Shown here in pieces: positions 37,898-49,107 of a stretch of 64,000 nucleotides of DNA (within the stretch, counting starts at the first letter, position 1; each line of letters opens with the position of its first letter). The notes under the pieces were generated by a model. It was not told the DNA's origin. It saw only the letters and a program-made list of their open reading frames with translations, and did no database searches. Origin of the DNA: Neopestalotiopsis rosae (Eukaryota > Ascomycota > Sordariomycetes > Amphisphaeriales > Sporocadaceae). Where the stretch lies: the NCBI GenBank assembly GCA_023078685.1, contig JALGAS010000003.1:3782001-3846000 (forward strand), written 5' to 3'. The position numbers and the translations under genes were made by a program.

Positions 37898-38154
37898 GCG
37901 AGACGAGACGAGACCAACAAACCAGCAGCGACCAAAGGCGACCAGCGACCCAGGCGACGCAACTGGGGGCCCCTCACTCACTTCACATCTTCCGCGTCTT
38001 TCCTCTCACACACCCACCCCAAGCAGCAGACACACACTCCCACCCCCCAAGGCAGGAAAAAAAGGCCCAGCCCAGCTTAGACAGCTTTGAGCGCGATTGA
38101 CCTGACACCCACACAATCAGCTGGCCCTCTAGCTCCCATAGTAAAAGGGCGCCC

Positions 38155-38290
38155 GCACTCTCCCCCATACAAATTTCCCTCTCTTCTCTCTCACCAAAAA
38201 GCTCCCATACAAATCTCCCATACAAACTGCCCTCACATACAACCCATCGCCTACACTTCTATACCATACAAATCCAACACATACAAACAA
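38155..38290 (+). repeat. CATACAAA repeats in the probable NHP6 leader
   Basis: The 8-base word CATACAAA occurs five times (near 38165, 38206, 38218, 38265 and 38279), with related words CATACAA in between, in otherwise CT-rich sequence. The repeats end just before a GTGAGT donor at 38300. Confidence 0.7.
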
Positions 38291-38299
38291 GCAGCAAAT

Positions 38300-38962
38300 G
38301 TGAGTACTTGCTTTTCTATGCCAGCACACTGCAAAATTCAAGTCCCTCTCGTCCCAATCGCACTCCTTGCCCGTCCATCGCATCGCAGCAGTTTTCATCG
38401 CCTGGACCCGTCCCATTGGATCTGATCTCGCCGTCGCGATTCATCGCCTCTTTGCGCCGCCCGCTTGCGAGAGCTCTGCCCACGCCCAGAGCTGTCCAAG
38501 CTTCACATCGCAAGCTCGCCTGGCCCGATAACCCGCCAAAATCGACAACAGTCACAATCTCGCATCCAGAGCTGCACTTGCGCGTCTTGCACTCAATTGG
38601 AAGCGATTGTGCACAACAGCACACAACACCACCAAATGCTTGCAGATGCATTATTCTTGCAACTACGGCTCTGTGATGCATCGCAATGGGTCAATTTGGT
38701 GCTTTTTAACTTGAAATCGATTGACTCGACGGGTGCAATTGCACCGTCCATGGGTCCTTCAATTCAACAACGAAGCATCATCAAGCTCATCGCATCTTGC
38801 ATCACGGTCGGAAGCTATGAACCCCACCAACATAGCGCGACGCGTCGCAGCCGCCAAAACCACTTAAACTCCCTGCGCCATCACTGGAATCCCTAGCCAC
38901 AACCCAACACCAGCACTTATCTCGCAATGCACTCAAGATGGCAAGACACTGACAATCTGTAG
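38300..38962 (+). other. Probable 5' UTR intron of NHP6
   Basis: A good donor (GTGAGT at 38300) follows the repetitive leader and a CTGAC branch-like site with a TAG acceptor ends at 38962, directly before the start codon. The distance is 663 bases. Leader introns of this kind are common in fungal chromatin and housekeeping genes, but here the evidence is only the splice signals and their position. Confidence 0.45.
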
Positions 38963-39360
38963 ATGCCTAAGGAAGCCACCAAGCGCGGTAAGACCGGCAA
39001 GGCCGAGAAGGTCAAGCGCGGCAAGAAGGACCCCAACGCTCCCAAGCGTGGTCTCTCTGCCTACATGTTCTTCGCCAACGAGCAGCGTGAGAACGTTCGT
39101 GATGAGAACCCCGGTATCTCCTTCGGCCAGGTTGGCAAGATCCTGGGTGAGCGCTGGAAGGCTCTCAACGACAAGCAGCGTGCCCCCTACGAGGCCAAGG
39201 CTGCTGCCGATAAGAAGCGTTACGAGGATGAGAAGCAGGCCTACAACGTGAGTACCCCATCTCCCACTTAAAACTACTTTTATTTTCTTTTACTGAACCA
39301 TCTTGACCTTGCGCTGACTAGGCCATGGACAACTAGGCTGGTGATGATGACGAGGAGTAA
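38963..39360 (+). CDS. NHP6: NHP6-type HMG-box non-histone chromosomal protein
   Basis: Exons 38963-39247 and 39337-39360 give 102 residues. A Lys-rich N-terminal arm ([17 protein letters not shown]) precedes one HMG box: [36 protein letters not shown] and [17 protein letters not shown]. The protein bends DNA in the minor groove and works with FACT and at nucleosomes. The last exon adds AGDDDEE, the short acidic tail usual for this family. This requires the second of two nearby acceptors (AG at 39335-39336); the first (AG at 39320-39321) would end the protein after AMDN. Codon use is strongly biased to C-ending codons, as expected for an abundant protein. Confidence 0.95.
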
Positions 39361-41569
39361 ATGCTCATTCGTTTCTTCTGTTCCACTGCCTCCGGTCTGC
39401 ATGAGTCTCGCGGGATGACCGACGGTCGTCCCAAACGAAGAACCAGCCTAGATGGGAGGAATGCTTCTGGTTTTCTATTTTGCGTGTAATATCGGATTTC
39501 GGACAGGTGTTGGCTGCGCTGCTTTTGAGGACCTTTGCTTGATGAGAGGCCGGAAATTACGACTCGGGGGACGGATTGTCTCGTTACAGTAGATCTGTCG
39601 CATCTCACACACGATACCCGACGGTCACTGGTAGCGCATGTACACTATAGGTCGTCTCCCACAATGATGATGAGTTGCGACACACAACAGACTTGTGTCT
39701 GAATCAGAACATATCTCACCCACTGTTGCGCGTTATACGTTTCCAGTTGCTGTGATCTCGTGACTGCATATCTACTCCAAAATTAGGTGGCACGCATGAA
39801 GAAATGTTCAGCCACAGACGTGGCTGGTGCGATGTGGGCGAGGTGACAGACCTGATTGGCTGGCTGAGCTTCGCTTGTGACGTGTGGGTAGGAGCGAGCT
39901 CAGGATGCCGATGATGTATAGAACTCTTGGTGTCTGCCTAGAATAGAATCTTTCCAGATCCTGCAGCAATATAGTTCTTCACACTCTTCAACAGACGTGT
40001 TTGATTTCGAACCATCAACTCCTACCGATGGAATACAAGCCACGTGATATCCTTCATTGTTCTGTAATCAGTCGTCTCCGCCATGACCATGGTATTCAAT
40101 GAGACCAATGGATTGCATCTTGATCGTGCTGCAATAACATGATGAATCGATGCGTGCAGGGAGGTCACCCTTTACTCAAATTCGGAGCCAAACTGGTCCA
40201 ACCAATATTGCTTGTAGCGGCGGGATACGAGCTTCGACCGACGGGACGAGAAGGGTGAGTTCAGGTCCGATAATGATAAGCCCCAGATTCCCCGCCATTC
40301 ATAGGGGGGCGGTCGAACGACTACTGCTTTCCGTTCGTACGGTCGGTTCGTACAGACAACTGGCCATGGTGTGGACCGCTTGTGCCCGAAATGTCAAGTA
40401 AGCAACAGGTGGCAGCGGTCTTTGCTTCACAGATGTATTTCCTGAGAATTTTCAGTGCATTTCATTTTTTGCTAATTGGCAGGTAGCTCTCTAATATACG
40501 TAAATTGGGGCCGAGATCTCTCGCATCATGCCACAGTCGTCTCCAGCAGCAATGCCAGCGCCCTCGCTGGTCTAAAGCAGGCTGAGCAGCACTGCAGAAT
40601 CCAGATGCCACAAGAACCCGTCTCGTCCTTGGGCCAACCCTCTGGACGTTGCGTGATGCCGGGCAGGTCTCTCGGGACTGGCTCGATTGATGTCCCGCAT
40701 ATGAAATGCATGCATGTCTTCATATCCGAGGCCGTCCACTACGCCTGATCCGGATTACGGTCCAATTTGCTGTTGCATATTTTCTCCATGGGACCGGATG
40801 TTGGATTCGTGGCAGTCGCTGACTGCCCATTCTGCGATATGCTTTCGAACTGCCTCCTACCCTTTTTTCCCACGCCTGATGTCTCGGTCTCAATTGACGG
40901 TTACAATGCGTTTGATCGTATTGATTGCCCATGATTGGCAGCGGGACAAAAAGTAGCAGCCCTGTTAATTGATGACGCGCAGTTCTTCTTCACTGCAAAA
41001 CATGCAGAACATCGCCAAGCCTCTGCAGACCCAGCAGCGTCTTACGCGAGCAAAGGCCTGCCTGTGCTGTCGCTTTCTGGGAATCAAGAATTGTTGTTCG
41101 AAGGCAGCCCGACTTGTAATTTCAAGCTGATCTCAGACAATGGCTACTCCGTCTTCTCTGCGAACCTCAGCCTTTTGATTCTCGGTATGTCAGTGCTCGT
41201 CAAGCTTGACTGCGTGTATTGAACAATCTATTGGCTTTCGGGTGACTCTACACCACCACTTGCCCCACACGGCCAACTGGCCGGCCGTAGCGGAGGTGCC
41301 CTTATGGGAGGCTCTGCTTTTCCTTCGCCGATGTAGGTGTCCCTACTCTCGGGGTTCTTTTCTTCCTTTTCCTCTCTTTTCCCGCGCTGCATTGAGTCTC
41401 GACTCTTTTCCTATCTCCGCCTCGGCGGCAGCCGTCCACGATGTGTTGCACGAGCTGCTCTGGGAATTTATCCTGAACAGCTTACAGCAGAAATGTAACA
41501 ATGCGGAGAGTGAAAAAGCTCCCGTCGGTCTTATGATATTCTGCAAGATACGTCGGTCCGATCACCGCC
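39361..41569. other. 2.2 kb intergenic stretch without a supported gene
   Basis: It contains the 3' flank of NHP6 and the upstream sequence of the following unknown gene. Open frames of up to about 125 codons (for example on the plus strand near 41206-41586) have no recognisable content, although the latter could conceal an upstream exon of the next gene. Confidence 0.45.
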
Positions 41570-43521
41570 ATGGCGTTGGTTCGTAACACTATGGGCGTCA
41601 ACCTGGCTCTGCTTGAAGGGTGTTGGCATGAAGCAGAGCGCGCCGATAGGGTCGCTGGGAGCCTTGATATACTTCGACAGCACATTCCACCAGACATGCG
41701 CGCACTCCTTCTCGACCTCATCACTCAGATCATCTTCACTTCCCATAATCTTCGGGACATCACGGATCACTCCCAAGTACACATGACCCGTGTTCCGTGG
41801 GTCAACGATTATCTTAATGTCCTCCTGCCTTGTCTAGCAAGGACTCTACAAGATATCGAAGGATACTATTCGAATCCGGATGAAAGTCGATCAAGGAGGT
41901 GGCGCCGAATGTATAATGAGATGAGTGAAGAGCTCCACGGCACTTCTCTCCTATCTCGCTTCGTTCTGTACAATGACTACCTAAATCAGCTCCGTTTCAT
42001 GCTGGGCAGGTATGTTCCAATGCCTGCAATTCTTCTATACCCATGATGCTGAACCTTGTCCAGGTCGCCACACTTTGACCCACATTCTTTGATTCACCTG
42101 CAACGTCGAATACTCGATCTCAGAAGAGCAAGAGATATCCGTGAGTCGTTTTCAGTGGAAGGCGGCTGTCGTGACTTTCCTAAAGCTAACAAGAGCTTAC
42201 TTGAGCTTATCCGACTACTCGAATCGAAAACCGGCCTGTCTTGCCGTGGAGAAACAACACTAAATTACTGGATGTCGTAACGGTATATCACTTTTTCAGG
42301 TTCATTGATCGCTACTTGTCACTAAAGTATCGGTCATTCAGAGATCACACTGGGCCGAATCTATACTTCGACGAGAACCCCCAACAAAAACCAGTTTGGA
42401 AGGATTCGGAAGGTGTGTCAAGAACTCGTAGGACGTGCCATGTTCATCTGCTAATGATTCATAGCACACCATCTGCAGCCTTCGGTCCCTGGGAGCGCTT
42501 TGGAGAACCTGTTGTCTCTCCCGACTCAAAGATTCTTGCAAGCTGGTAAGTCCAAAACACTAAATTGCAACCACCATTATACAAGCAGTCTATCTGTCAT
42601 TATTGACCAGAATGCCGATATAGGAACTTCGATAATCACCACCTCTCCATTACTTTTATTCTGCAAGGTGATGGTGCCCCTTATCTGATGATTCGAATTA
42701 TCAATCGACAGGAGCCTTGGCTCTCCTTGCATGGCGCCCACGAGCTGTGCATCTCGCGGCATGATAATTCAACATTATACCTTTCTCGCTGGAGCACGAG
42801 CGAGCACAGGGGGAAAACGTGGGCCAGCCTAAAGTTCGAATGCTTCGAAAGTGGGTCTTACATGGTGGTTCAATTCGCCATCCTTTAGCCACACATACTA
42901 ATAGTATTCACAGAACTGGTTCTCTTCTACAATATGTTCATTTGTTTGAAACTGCGAAGTCCTCAGATGATTGATTTTCATCCCAACGAACTAATAATGC
43001 GAAATGAACTCAACACATTCACAGCGTGAGTCTCAAACTGCACACGCTGTGTTCATTGTTAGTGAACACACACGCTGACATTGTAAAGCTTCGTCGAAGA
43101 AGATGATAGGACGCTCTACACTCTCACAATTCATCGCGATGCTGAGACCAGACGACGTCGACTCCAGATGACTTTGTGCGACGACGGCATTTTCTCTGGC
43201 TGTCCCATTTGGACGGCCTTCCGTAAGCAAGCTGCCAAATGCATCCAAAGTCGTCGAATCTCTGACAGTAATGCAGTTCCTAGGAGTAGCGAGGTCCCGC
43301 GTAACAAATTGCTGCAACGCGGCAAGTCGGACCATATTATTCTCATCAAGAACCTCCAACCATACGTTTTTTGCGACGGCTACTCAGTACCAGCAACCAA
43401 ATCAGACGCAAACACCTATAAGATCTATTTTGTTAATCCAATTGGTAAGTGCTTCACTAGAAATCGACGCGCCACTCCTAACCTTTACACAGAAGCCCGA
43501 AAGTTTCTGACACACTTTTGA
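41570..43521 (+). CDS. Eight-exon hypothetical protein, fungal family of unknown function
   Basis: My model is 41570-42009, 42064-42237, 42300-42412, 42479-42545, 42624-42850, 42914-43025, 43089-43444 and 43493-43521, giving 505 residues. The joins after exons 3 to 7 are phase-exact with good signals, for example WKDSE + AFGPWERFG and the final EARKFLTHF. No named domain is recognised. The N-terminal part is helical (DIPPDMRALL-like stretch, then RRWRRMYNEMSEELHGT and SRFVLYNDYL). The C-terminal part looks like two beta-rich modules (GDGAPYLMIRII, LSLHGAHELCISR; then TLYTLTIHRDAE, IKNLQPYVFCDGY). I recall similar unnamed proteins in Sordariomycetes. Exon 2 is uncertain: its 3' donor (GTCTTG) is weak, and a strong GTGAGT at 42141 could remove 45 bases. 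The start codon is also uncertain. Confidence 0.65.
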
Positions 43522-44679
43522 GCGCCCGTACCATATTATGCTGTCATCGAGATCAACGTTGGCTACTATGGTTGGTTAGCGACGATACGTACAAGCCTCT
43601 GAAGCATAAAAACAGCACTCGCAACATTGGGCAAATTCTACGACATTATGACTACTTAAAACATGAACGATTACGAGTATACGGCTACGGATCCTTCATC
43701 AAACCATCACTCAAAAGGCACTGAGATACCCGACAGTAACATGACACCAGATCAACGAATCACGATTTACGACTTGATGATGCCGAAAAAGAGATTCCCC
43801 TGCAGGCACTTTGGCAGATTGTACAGATACCAAAATTCGATTGCTTTGGCGTATTCTTTTCTCACATCTCATTTCTTTCTGTTTATTCGCTGTTTCTTCC
43901 CAGGCGATTGTTTCGAGCTTTTTGTTTCTCTGGTCATGGCGTGTAGATATATCGGGGAGTGGATGAGTAATACAGTGCGGTGTTGATTGTCTCATTAAAG
44001 TCTTCGAGCTATTGTACTATTAACGACAGTCAACCCATGATCAGGTCGACCTACGTAATGGAATTCGCCAGAACCACAAACGGAACCGTCTTTCAATATG
44101 GCTGGATTATGGTAGATGATTTCTATATATCACGCTATCCATAACTGTTACCAGGAGAATAGACCATCGATTCCTACCTAGATCAATATGAGCCGACTTC
44201 CTATCATGCCAGAGAGACCATACTTTCCTCGCCAATTTTGTCTGGCTTGCCGCAATTTTTCATGTCATGGTCAACATGGCGCCACGTTGCTTGTTCGTGG
44301 TCTGCACGTAAGCATCTGGTCTTGGGATGAAGAATTCCCTTTCCGCTCGTTGCTCAGAAGCGTGAGTCGTGGAGACGAGTGCGTCTACCTACTAAAATCT
44401 GGAGTGAAGTAGGCATATCGATTGTTCGTTTTTCAAAGGGCTGACAGTGTAATAGCCAATCACATAAATCCTCGAGGTGCGTTATTGGCAAACACATCAC
44501 CTGCACTGCCCACATACATCATGCAGGCCCCGCACAGCCTCGAAGCAAAAGCTCGGCTACAGAAATCCAAATTTCTAGCCCGTTCTCGATCCAATATTCC
44601 TTCTTCTTTCTTGTTTGTATCTTCATCGTGCACTGCTGCACCATTTCTTAAATTTGGAGTGTTTAAGTCGTCTGCCATA
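43522..44679. other. Intergenic between the unknown gene and the NLR gene
   Basis: About 1.16 kb, AT-rich, with no supported gene. The frame of the NLR gene is open back to 44422 without a convincing earlier ATG context. Confidence 0.5.
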
Positions 44680-47600
44680 ATGGAGGCGCTCGGCGGGGTA
44701 GGCAGTATCATCGCTGTGGTGGACCTATCTGCCAAGATCCTCTCCCTCTGCTCACAATATTTCAAAGAAGTCAAGAATGCCAGAAACAGCATCGAGGTTC
44801 TCCAGAAAGCGGTGACAAACGTTCAAACACAACATGAGAAAACAAGGGCACTGCTTGAAGGCCGCATGGGATTTCTACTTGAGACTTCACAACAGCTGAT
44901 CAAGGGCCACCATGGTTGCAAGAGGGAACTTGAAGACTTGCGATCTACCTTGGAGGAGAATATCAACACTAAGAATGGTTCTCCGAGAATCATGAGAAAG
45001 TTCGGCTTGCGGGCCCTCAAGTGGCCTTTCGATGCCACGACCGTGCAAGGCACTACTGGAAAACTTAAAGCATTCCAAGAAGACATGACAAAGGGGCTCA
45101 TTATTGACCAGACGTACGTCCCTGCGTTATCTGACATTGCCACATCCCAGCTGACCTTGATTTCGATAGCGGACTTGAGCTCAGTAAAATTGAGCACTCT
45201 TTCTTCCAGTCCATCTCATCAATACCTTACGAGAAACACCACAACAGCAATAGTGAAAAGCGAACCTCGGATACGTGCAAATGGCTACTATTACACGAGA
45301 ATTTCGTAGAGTGGCAGAAGAGCGATTCGCAAGTGATCCTATGGCTACAAGGACAGGGTAAGCTTTCCTTGAATTTAGAAGAATTAGTATCAGTATGAAG
45401 CTGTGCTAACCTCAATAGTTGGGGTCGGAAAAACATGTCTAGTGTCGAAAGCTGTCGATCACATAAAGAAGATGTGTGAAGCATCTCCTGATGAGGGTTT
45501 CGCATTTTTCTACTGCGATCATCAAGAGGAGTTACGTCGAAAGCCGGTGTCAATCTTCCTATGCCTGCTTCGTCAGCTTCTGCTATCCTCCACTGGGCAT
45601 CATAAAGTGGGAAAGGAGCTTTACGATCGTTGGCAAAGCCAGAAGTCGCAACAGATTGGCCTGAATCTCGCGGAGTGCCAAGAGTATTTGTGTCGCTTGA
45701 TAGATGAGTCCGCCAAGACTACCATCATTCTCGATGCCATGGATGAATGCGAACCCAACTCTCGCAGAAGCATGATTGAGGGATTCAAGTTTATCTCGAA
45801 GAAATGTCATAAACCGCTGCGGATCCTTGTCGCTAGCCGTCCTGAAAGGGATATTCGCGACAGGCTTTCCGCCGTCTCCAATATTGAGGTCCGTGAAGAG
45901 TACAATGAGGCAGACATTCAAGTCTTCGTCAAAGAAGAGATTGTCAATCACGGAAATTGGAGAAGTATGCCACCTGAAATACAACTCAAGATCGAGGAAA
46001 CAATCATGGGCCGGAGTCACGGAATGTATGATCTATCTGACCACCAAGCTTGACCAGACAGAAGAGATTACTGACGTCTAATAGGTTCCAGTGGGCAGCT
46101 CTTCAAATCCAGCAGCTTCTCGAACAGGAAAGCATAAGCAATATCAAAAGCCGGCTAGGTCGGCTACCGAGTACTCTAAAAGACACATACGACGAATTAT
46201 TTGCCACGATACGGATACGAGACGGGACTGATAGACTTTTGGTAGAGAACGCTCTGAAATGGGTCATGTGTGCAGTTGCGCCACTCAGTAAAGAAGAATT
46301 GCTGTCCGCGATCCGATTAAAGATCGAGAATGACGAATTCGTGTTGCTCGAGAAGATCACCGAATTGCAGCTACTAAAGCTCTGCAACCACCTGCTCATC
46401 TTCGACACAGAAAGGGGTATCTGGAGGTTTGCACACTTCTCAGTCGCTGAGTATCTTACAGACATCGGTTTGGACATCCGCAAGTCTCATTCTGATGTGG
46501 CTAAAGCTTGTTTAAAGCTCCTAAATCAGAAAACCATTGATTCTGATCAGGATGAGTCCACCAGCGAAGTAAAAAGCAGTACAACAGCCACAGATGACAT
46601 CTTTCGCGCAGATCATCCGATTCAAATATATTCTCGACGCCACTGGATTGTTCATACTCAGACACAAGAGGCCATAATGGAAAAAGAACAAAACTCTGAA
46701 GGCATCGAAAATGCTATCGATTGTTCATTGGTTCGTCAACTTCGGAAATTCATGGGGTCTTTCGAGAACAGCAGTCAACAATATCGCTGTTGGCTCAAAT
46801 ATGTCATTCTAGAAGACGATCTACCACACACGTCTCCTTTCCGGTGCCTGAACAGAGAAAATGACGACGAAGTTTGGTCATTGTTTGCTGCATGGGATGC
46901 GTCAAACAATATTTTTCCGGAATCGGCAAGCATATTACTTGCCAGCAGATTTCCGCTGTACAGGCTCTTGAATGATTGGTGGGAAATGGAATACGACCTT
47001 TTCCAGACCAATCGAGAAGGGAGCAACCTTTTGGCCCTTGCGGCCGCTGGAGGTTCCGTGCCTATTTGTGAGCAACTTTTGAGTCGCGGAATCAACACCG
47101 AGAAGCAGAGAACCAATTGTGCTGAAGCTCTCGTTGTATCCATCGACTGCGGCCATATCGACGTCCTAAATCTCTTGATCAAGAAGGGGAATGTGGATCC
47201 GAATATGAAAATTCGATGGCCCGGAAACATCCTGGTTCGAGCAGTATTCAAAGGGAACCTCGAGGCAACGAGAATTCTAGTTCAAGATGGCCGTGCAGAC
47301 GTCAATGCCGCTCTCAGACGCAATGATTACATCACATTTTCAGCAGCAGGAGGGAAAAGATTGCCGAGTAAGATGCCCATGTTCACGTTCACTTTGTTTT
47401 TGTTTCTTTCCTATAAAACTGACCATACAGAATTCGATAGTATACTCAGAAAGCGCTGCTTTGGCAGCGCTCTGGTAGCGGCAGCGTACACACCGCGTTT
47501 GGAGATTGTAAAATTCCTCGTCCAAGAATGCCATGCGGATGTCAATATGCTTCTCCATTGTGGAAATTACGGCTCAGTTTTGGCAGCAGCAGCCTCTGAA

Positions 47601-47891
47601 GGACACCTCGAGGTTGTGAAGTTTCTAGTTCAAGATGGCCACGCAGATGTCAACATGCCTCTCCAGCATGGAGATTTCGGCACGGCACTTGCATGCGCGG
47701 CAAGCGAAGGGAGTCTGGAGATTGTCAAATTCTTGGTTGAGGAATGCGGGGCGAATACCAATCTGCCGGAAGACATTCACCTCAAACATGGACTTCAGTG
47801 TGACGCCATTGAAGCCGCGCGAAGCCGCTCATACTGGCACGAGGTGAGAGAATGTTTGAATTTCCTCGAAGATTGGAAGACCGTCACATAG
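44680..47891 (+). CDS. NLR-like STAND protein: fungal N-terminal domain, NACHT, ankyrin repeats
   Basis: Exons 44680-45113, 45170-45357, 45419-46025, 46085-47367 and 47431-47891 give 990 residues. The start MEALGGVGSIIAVVDLSAK is the typical beginning of the fungal STAND N-terminal domain, with FGLRALKWPF near 110. The NACHT ATPase has its Walker A (GQVGVGKT, near 206-213) rebuilt across intron 2, a Walker B (TIILDAMDEC, near 312) and the ILVASRPERDI sensor strand. A winged-helix-like region contains FAHFSVAEYL. Six ankyrin-type repeats start near residue 720, the last ones being the most regular (LEIVKFLVQE, LEVVKFLVQDGHADVN). Such proteins are candidates for non-self recognition, programmed cell death and symbiont sensing. 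The last intron is 63 bases, so it does not break the frame if retained. Confidence 0.9.
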
Positions 47892-48351
47892 GCGACTACG
47901 CAAGCGAGGTCGCGATAAACGATCAAACAGAAGTCGGGCTGACTCATCTGATTCGAGGTCAGCACATATAGAGGCAAATAGATTCGGTTGATGAAGTGTA
48001 GAAAGCTTGAATTAGAAGTTGGGAACCGGTCATTCTTGCTTGGACTTTTTAACATTATTGTGCTACCTGTAGATCGTGACATGCAGACAACGTAGTAACG
48101 TTCTTGTGTTTATCTTCATCCTTTAGATGTTAGGGAGTTTTACACAGACCAAGCGTGAAACAGCGAATTGATGTCACAATTAAGAGAACTTTCAAAAGGC
48201 AATTGACAGCAACGATAGCACGACACAGAAGAGTCAGTTGAGCACCCATGAATTCGTCCTTAGAGCCATGCCATACATAGAGCTGGAGCCTTGCCTAGTT
48301 CAAGTCAGGTATCAATACCCGCCAAGTAAACTTAAGAACCGACCCAACAAA
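47892..48351. other. Intergenic between convergent NLR and GNAT genes
   Basis: About 460 bases of 3' flanking DNA from both sides. No gene is supported. Confidence 0.55.
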
Positions 48352-49107
48352 TTACTCCGACGCCTTAACAGGTTGCCGCAACCCATACCGAAACGTATAC
48401 TCACCCCACTTCTCCCGACCAGCAAACACACCGTCCGCCGGCGGAGGTCCAACAGCCCACTCGTCCAGATCAAACGTCAGGCGATCCGCCTCCTCGTACC
48501 CGTGCTTGCTAAACAGCGCCCAGCCGGCCTCGGACGAGTGCACCCAGGAAAACGCACCCAGCCGATCCGCATTCTCCGTGCCCCAGCGCAGCAGCTGCGA
48601 GCCGACGCCGAGCCCTTCGTACCGCGGGTCTACCGATATCCCGCCGATAAAGATGCACTTGGAGCCCTCGGGCATCTGCCTGTCCATGAAGTCGAACATG
48701 TGCTTACTGGTCATGGCCTCAAGCGCCTTGATCTTTTCAGCCCCGGCAGGCTCCGGTTGGTCCTCATCTACTTTGACTGTACTATCATCCCCCGTCTTCT
48801 CCTGCGAACCTGGAGTGTCCTCACCCGGCGAACAGTCAAAGTCCAGTCCGCGAAACCCCCAGGCGCAGGATCCGACAATAGTACCGTCGCGGTCGTCGGT
48901 GGCCTTGATAAGCACGGCGCGCGGCGACTCGACCCACGACCGAGCGCCCATGGCCATGCCCTGAGCGAAAGCGCCGGGCCGCTGACCCATGATTTTCATC
49001 TGCGAATGCGTGTCCTTGTCAAAGGCGCGGGTCGAGATCTCGCCGATCCGGGCCACGTCGCTCAGCGAGGCCCGGGATATGGTAAAGGTTGGTTTGGGGT
49101 CGGACAT
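48352..49107 (-). CDS. GNAT-family N-acetyltransferase
   Basis: A single-exon protein of 251 residues. The fold is recognised from the N-terminal strand-helix (FTISRASLSDVARIGEIS), the GTIVGSCAWGFRG strand, and motif A: IFIGGISVDPRYEGLGVGSQLL, whose R-x-x-G-x-G loop binds the pyrophosphate of acetyl-CoA. The C-terminal HSSEAGWALFSKHGYEEADR segment is the usual GNAT ending. Between residues 90 and 125 there is an acidic, Pro-rich, probably disordered insert (EDTPGSQEKTGDDS...). The acceptor substrate cannot be told; fungal members of this subgroup are mostly uncharacterised. It is convergent with the NLR gene and tandem with the DUF7053 gene. Confidence 0.9.
   Translation of the reverse strand: MSDPKPTFTISRASLSDVARIGEISTRAFDKDTHSQMKIMGQRPGAFAQGMAMGARSWVESPRAVLIKATDDRDGTIVGSCAWGFRGLDFDCSPGEDTPGSQEKTGDDSTVKVDEDQPEPAGAEKIKALEAMTSKHMFDFMDRQMPEGSKCIFIGGISVDPRYEGLGVGSQLLRWGTENADRLGAFSWVHSSEAGWALFSKHGYEEADRLTFDLDEWAVGPPPADGVFAGREKWGEYTFRYGLRQPVKASE

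Larger units (their letters stand above)
33750..38298. other. 4.5 kb gene-empty region upstream of NHP6
   Basis: No open frame here has a recognisable domain or a supported splice structure. The first part (33.75-36 kb) is of mixed composition. From 36.1 to 36.75 kb the plus strand is purine-rich and short of TT. A T13 tract lies at about 36779. From 37.65 to 38.1 kb the sequence is G/A- or C/A-rich low complexity. The part nearest 38300 is the probable leader of the HMG-box gene. The region may hold regulatory DNA or unrecognised non-coding RNA, but nothing specific can be assigned. Confidence 0.5.

Noticed and set aside
44188..44412. A 74-codon plus-strand frame between the unknown gene and the NLR gene
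   Set aside because: No recognisable content; the region is more easily explained as promoter DNA.
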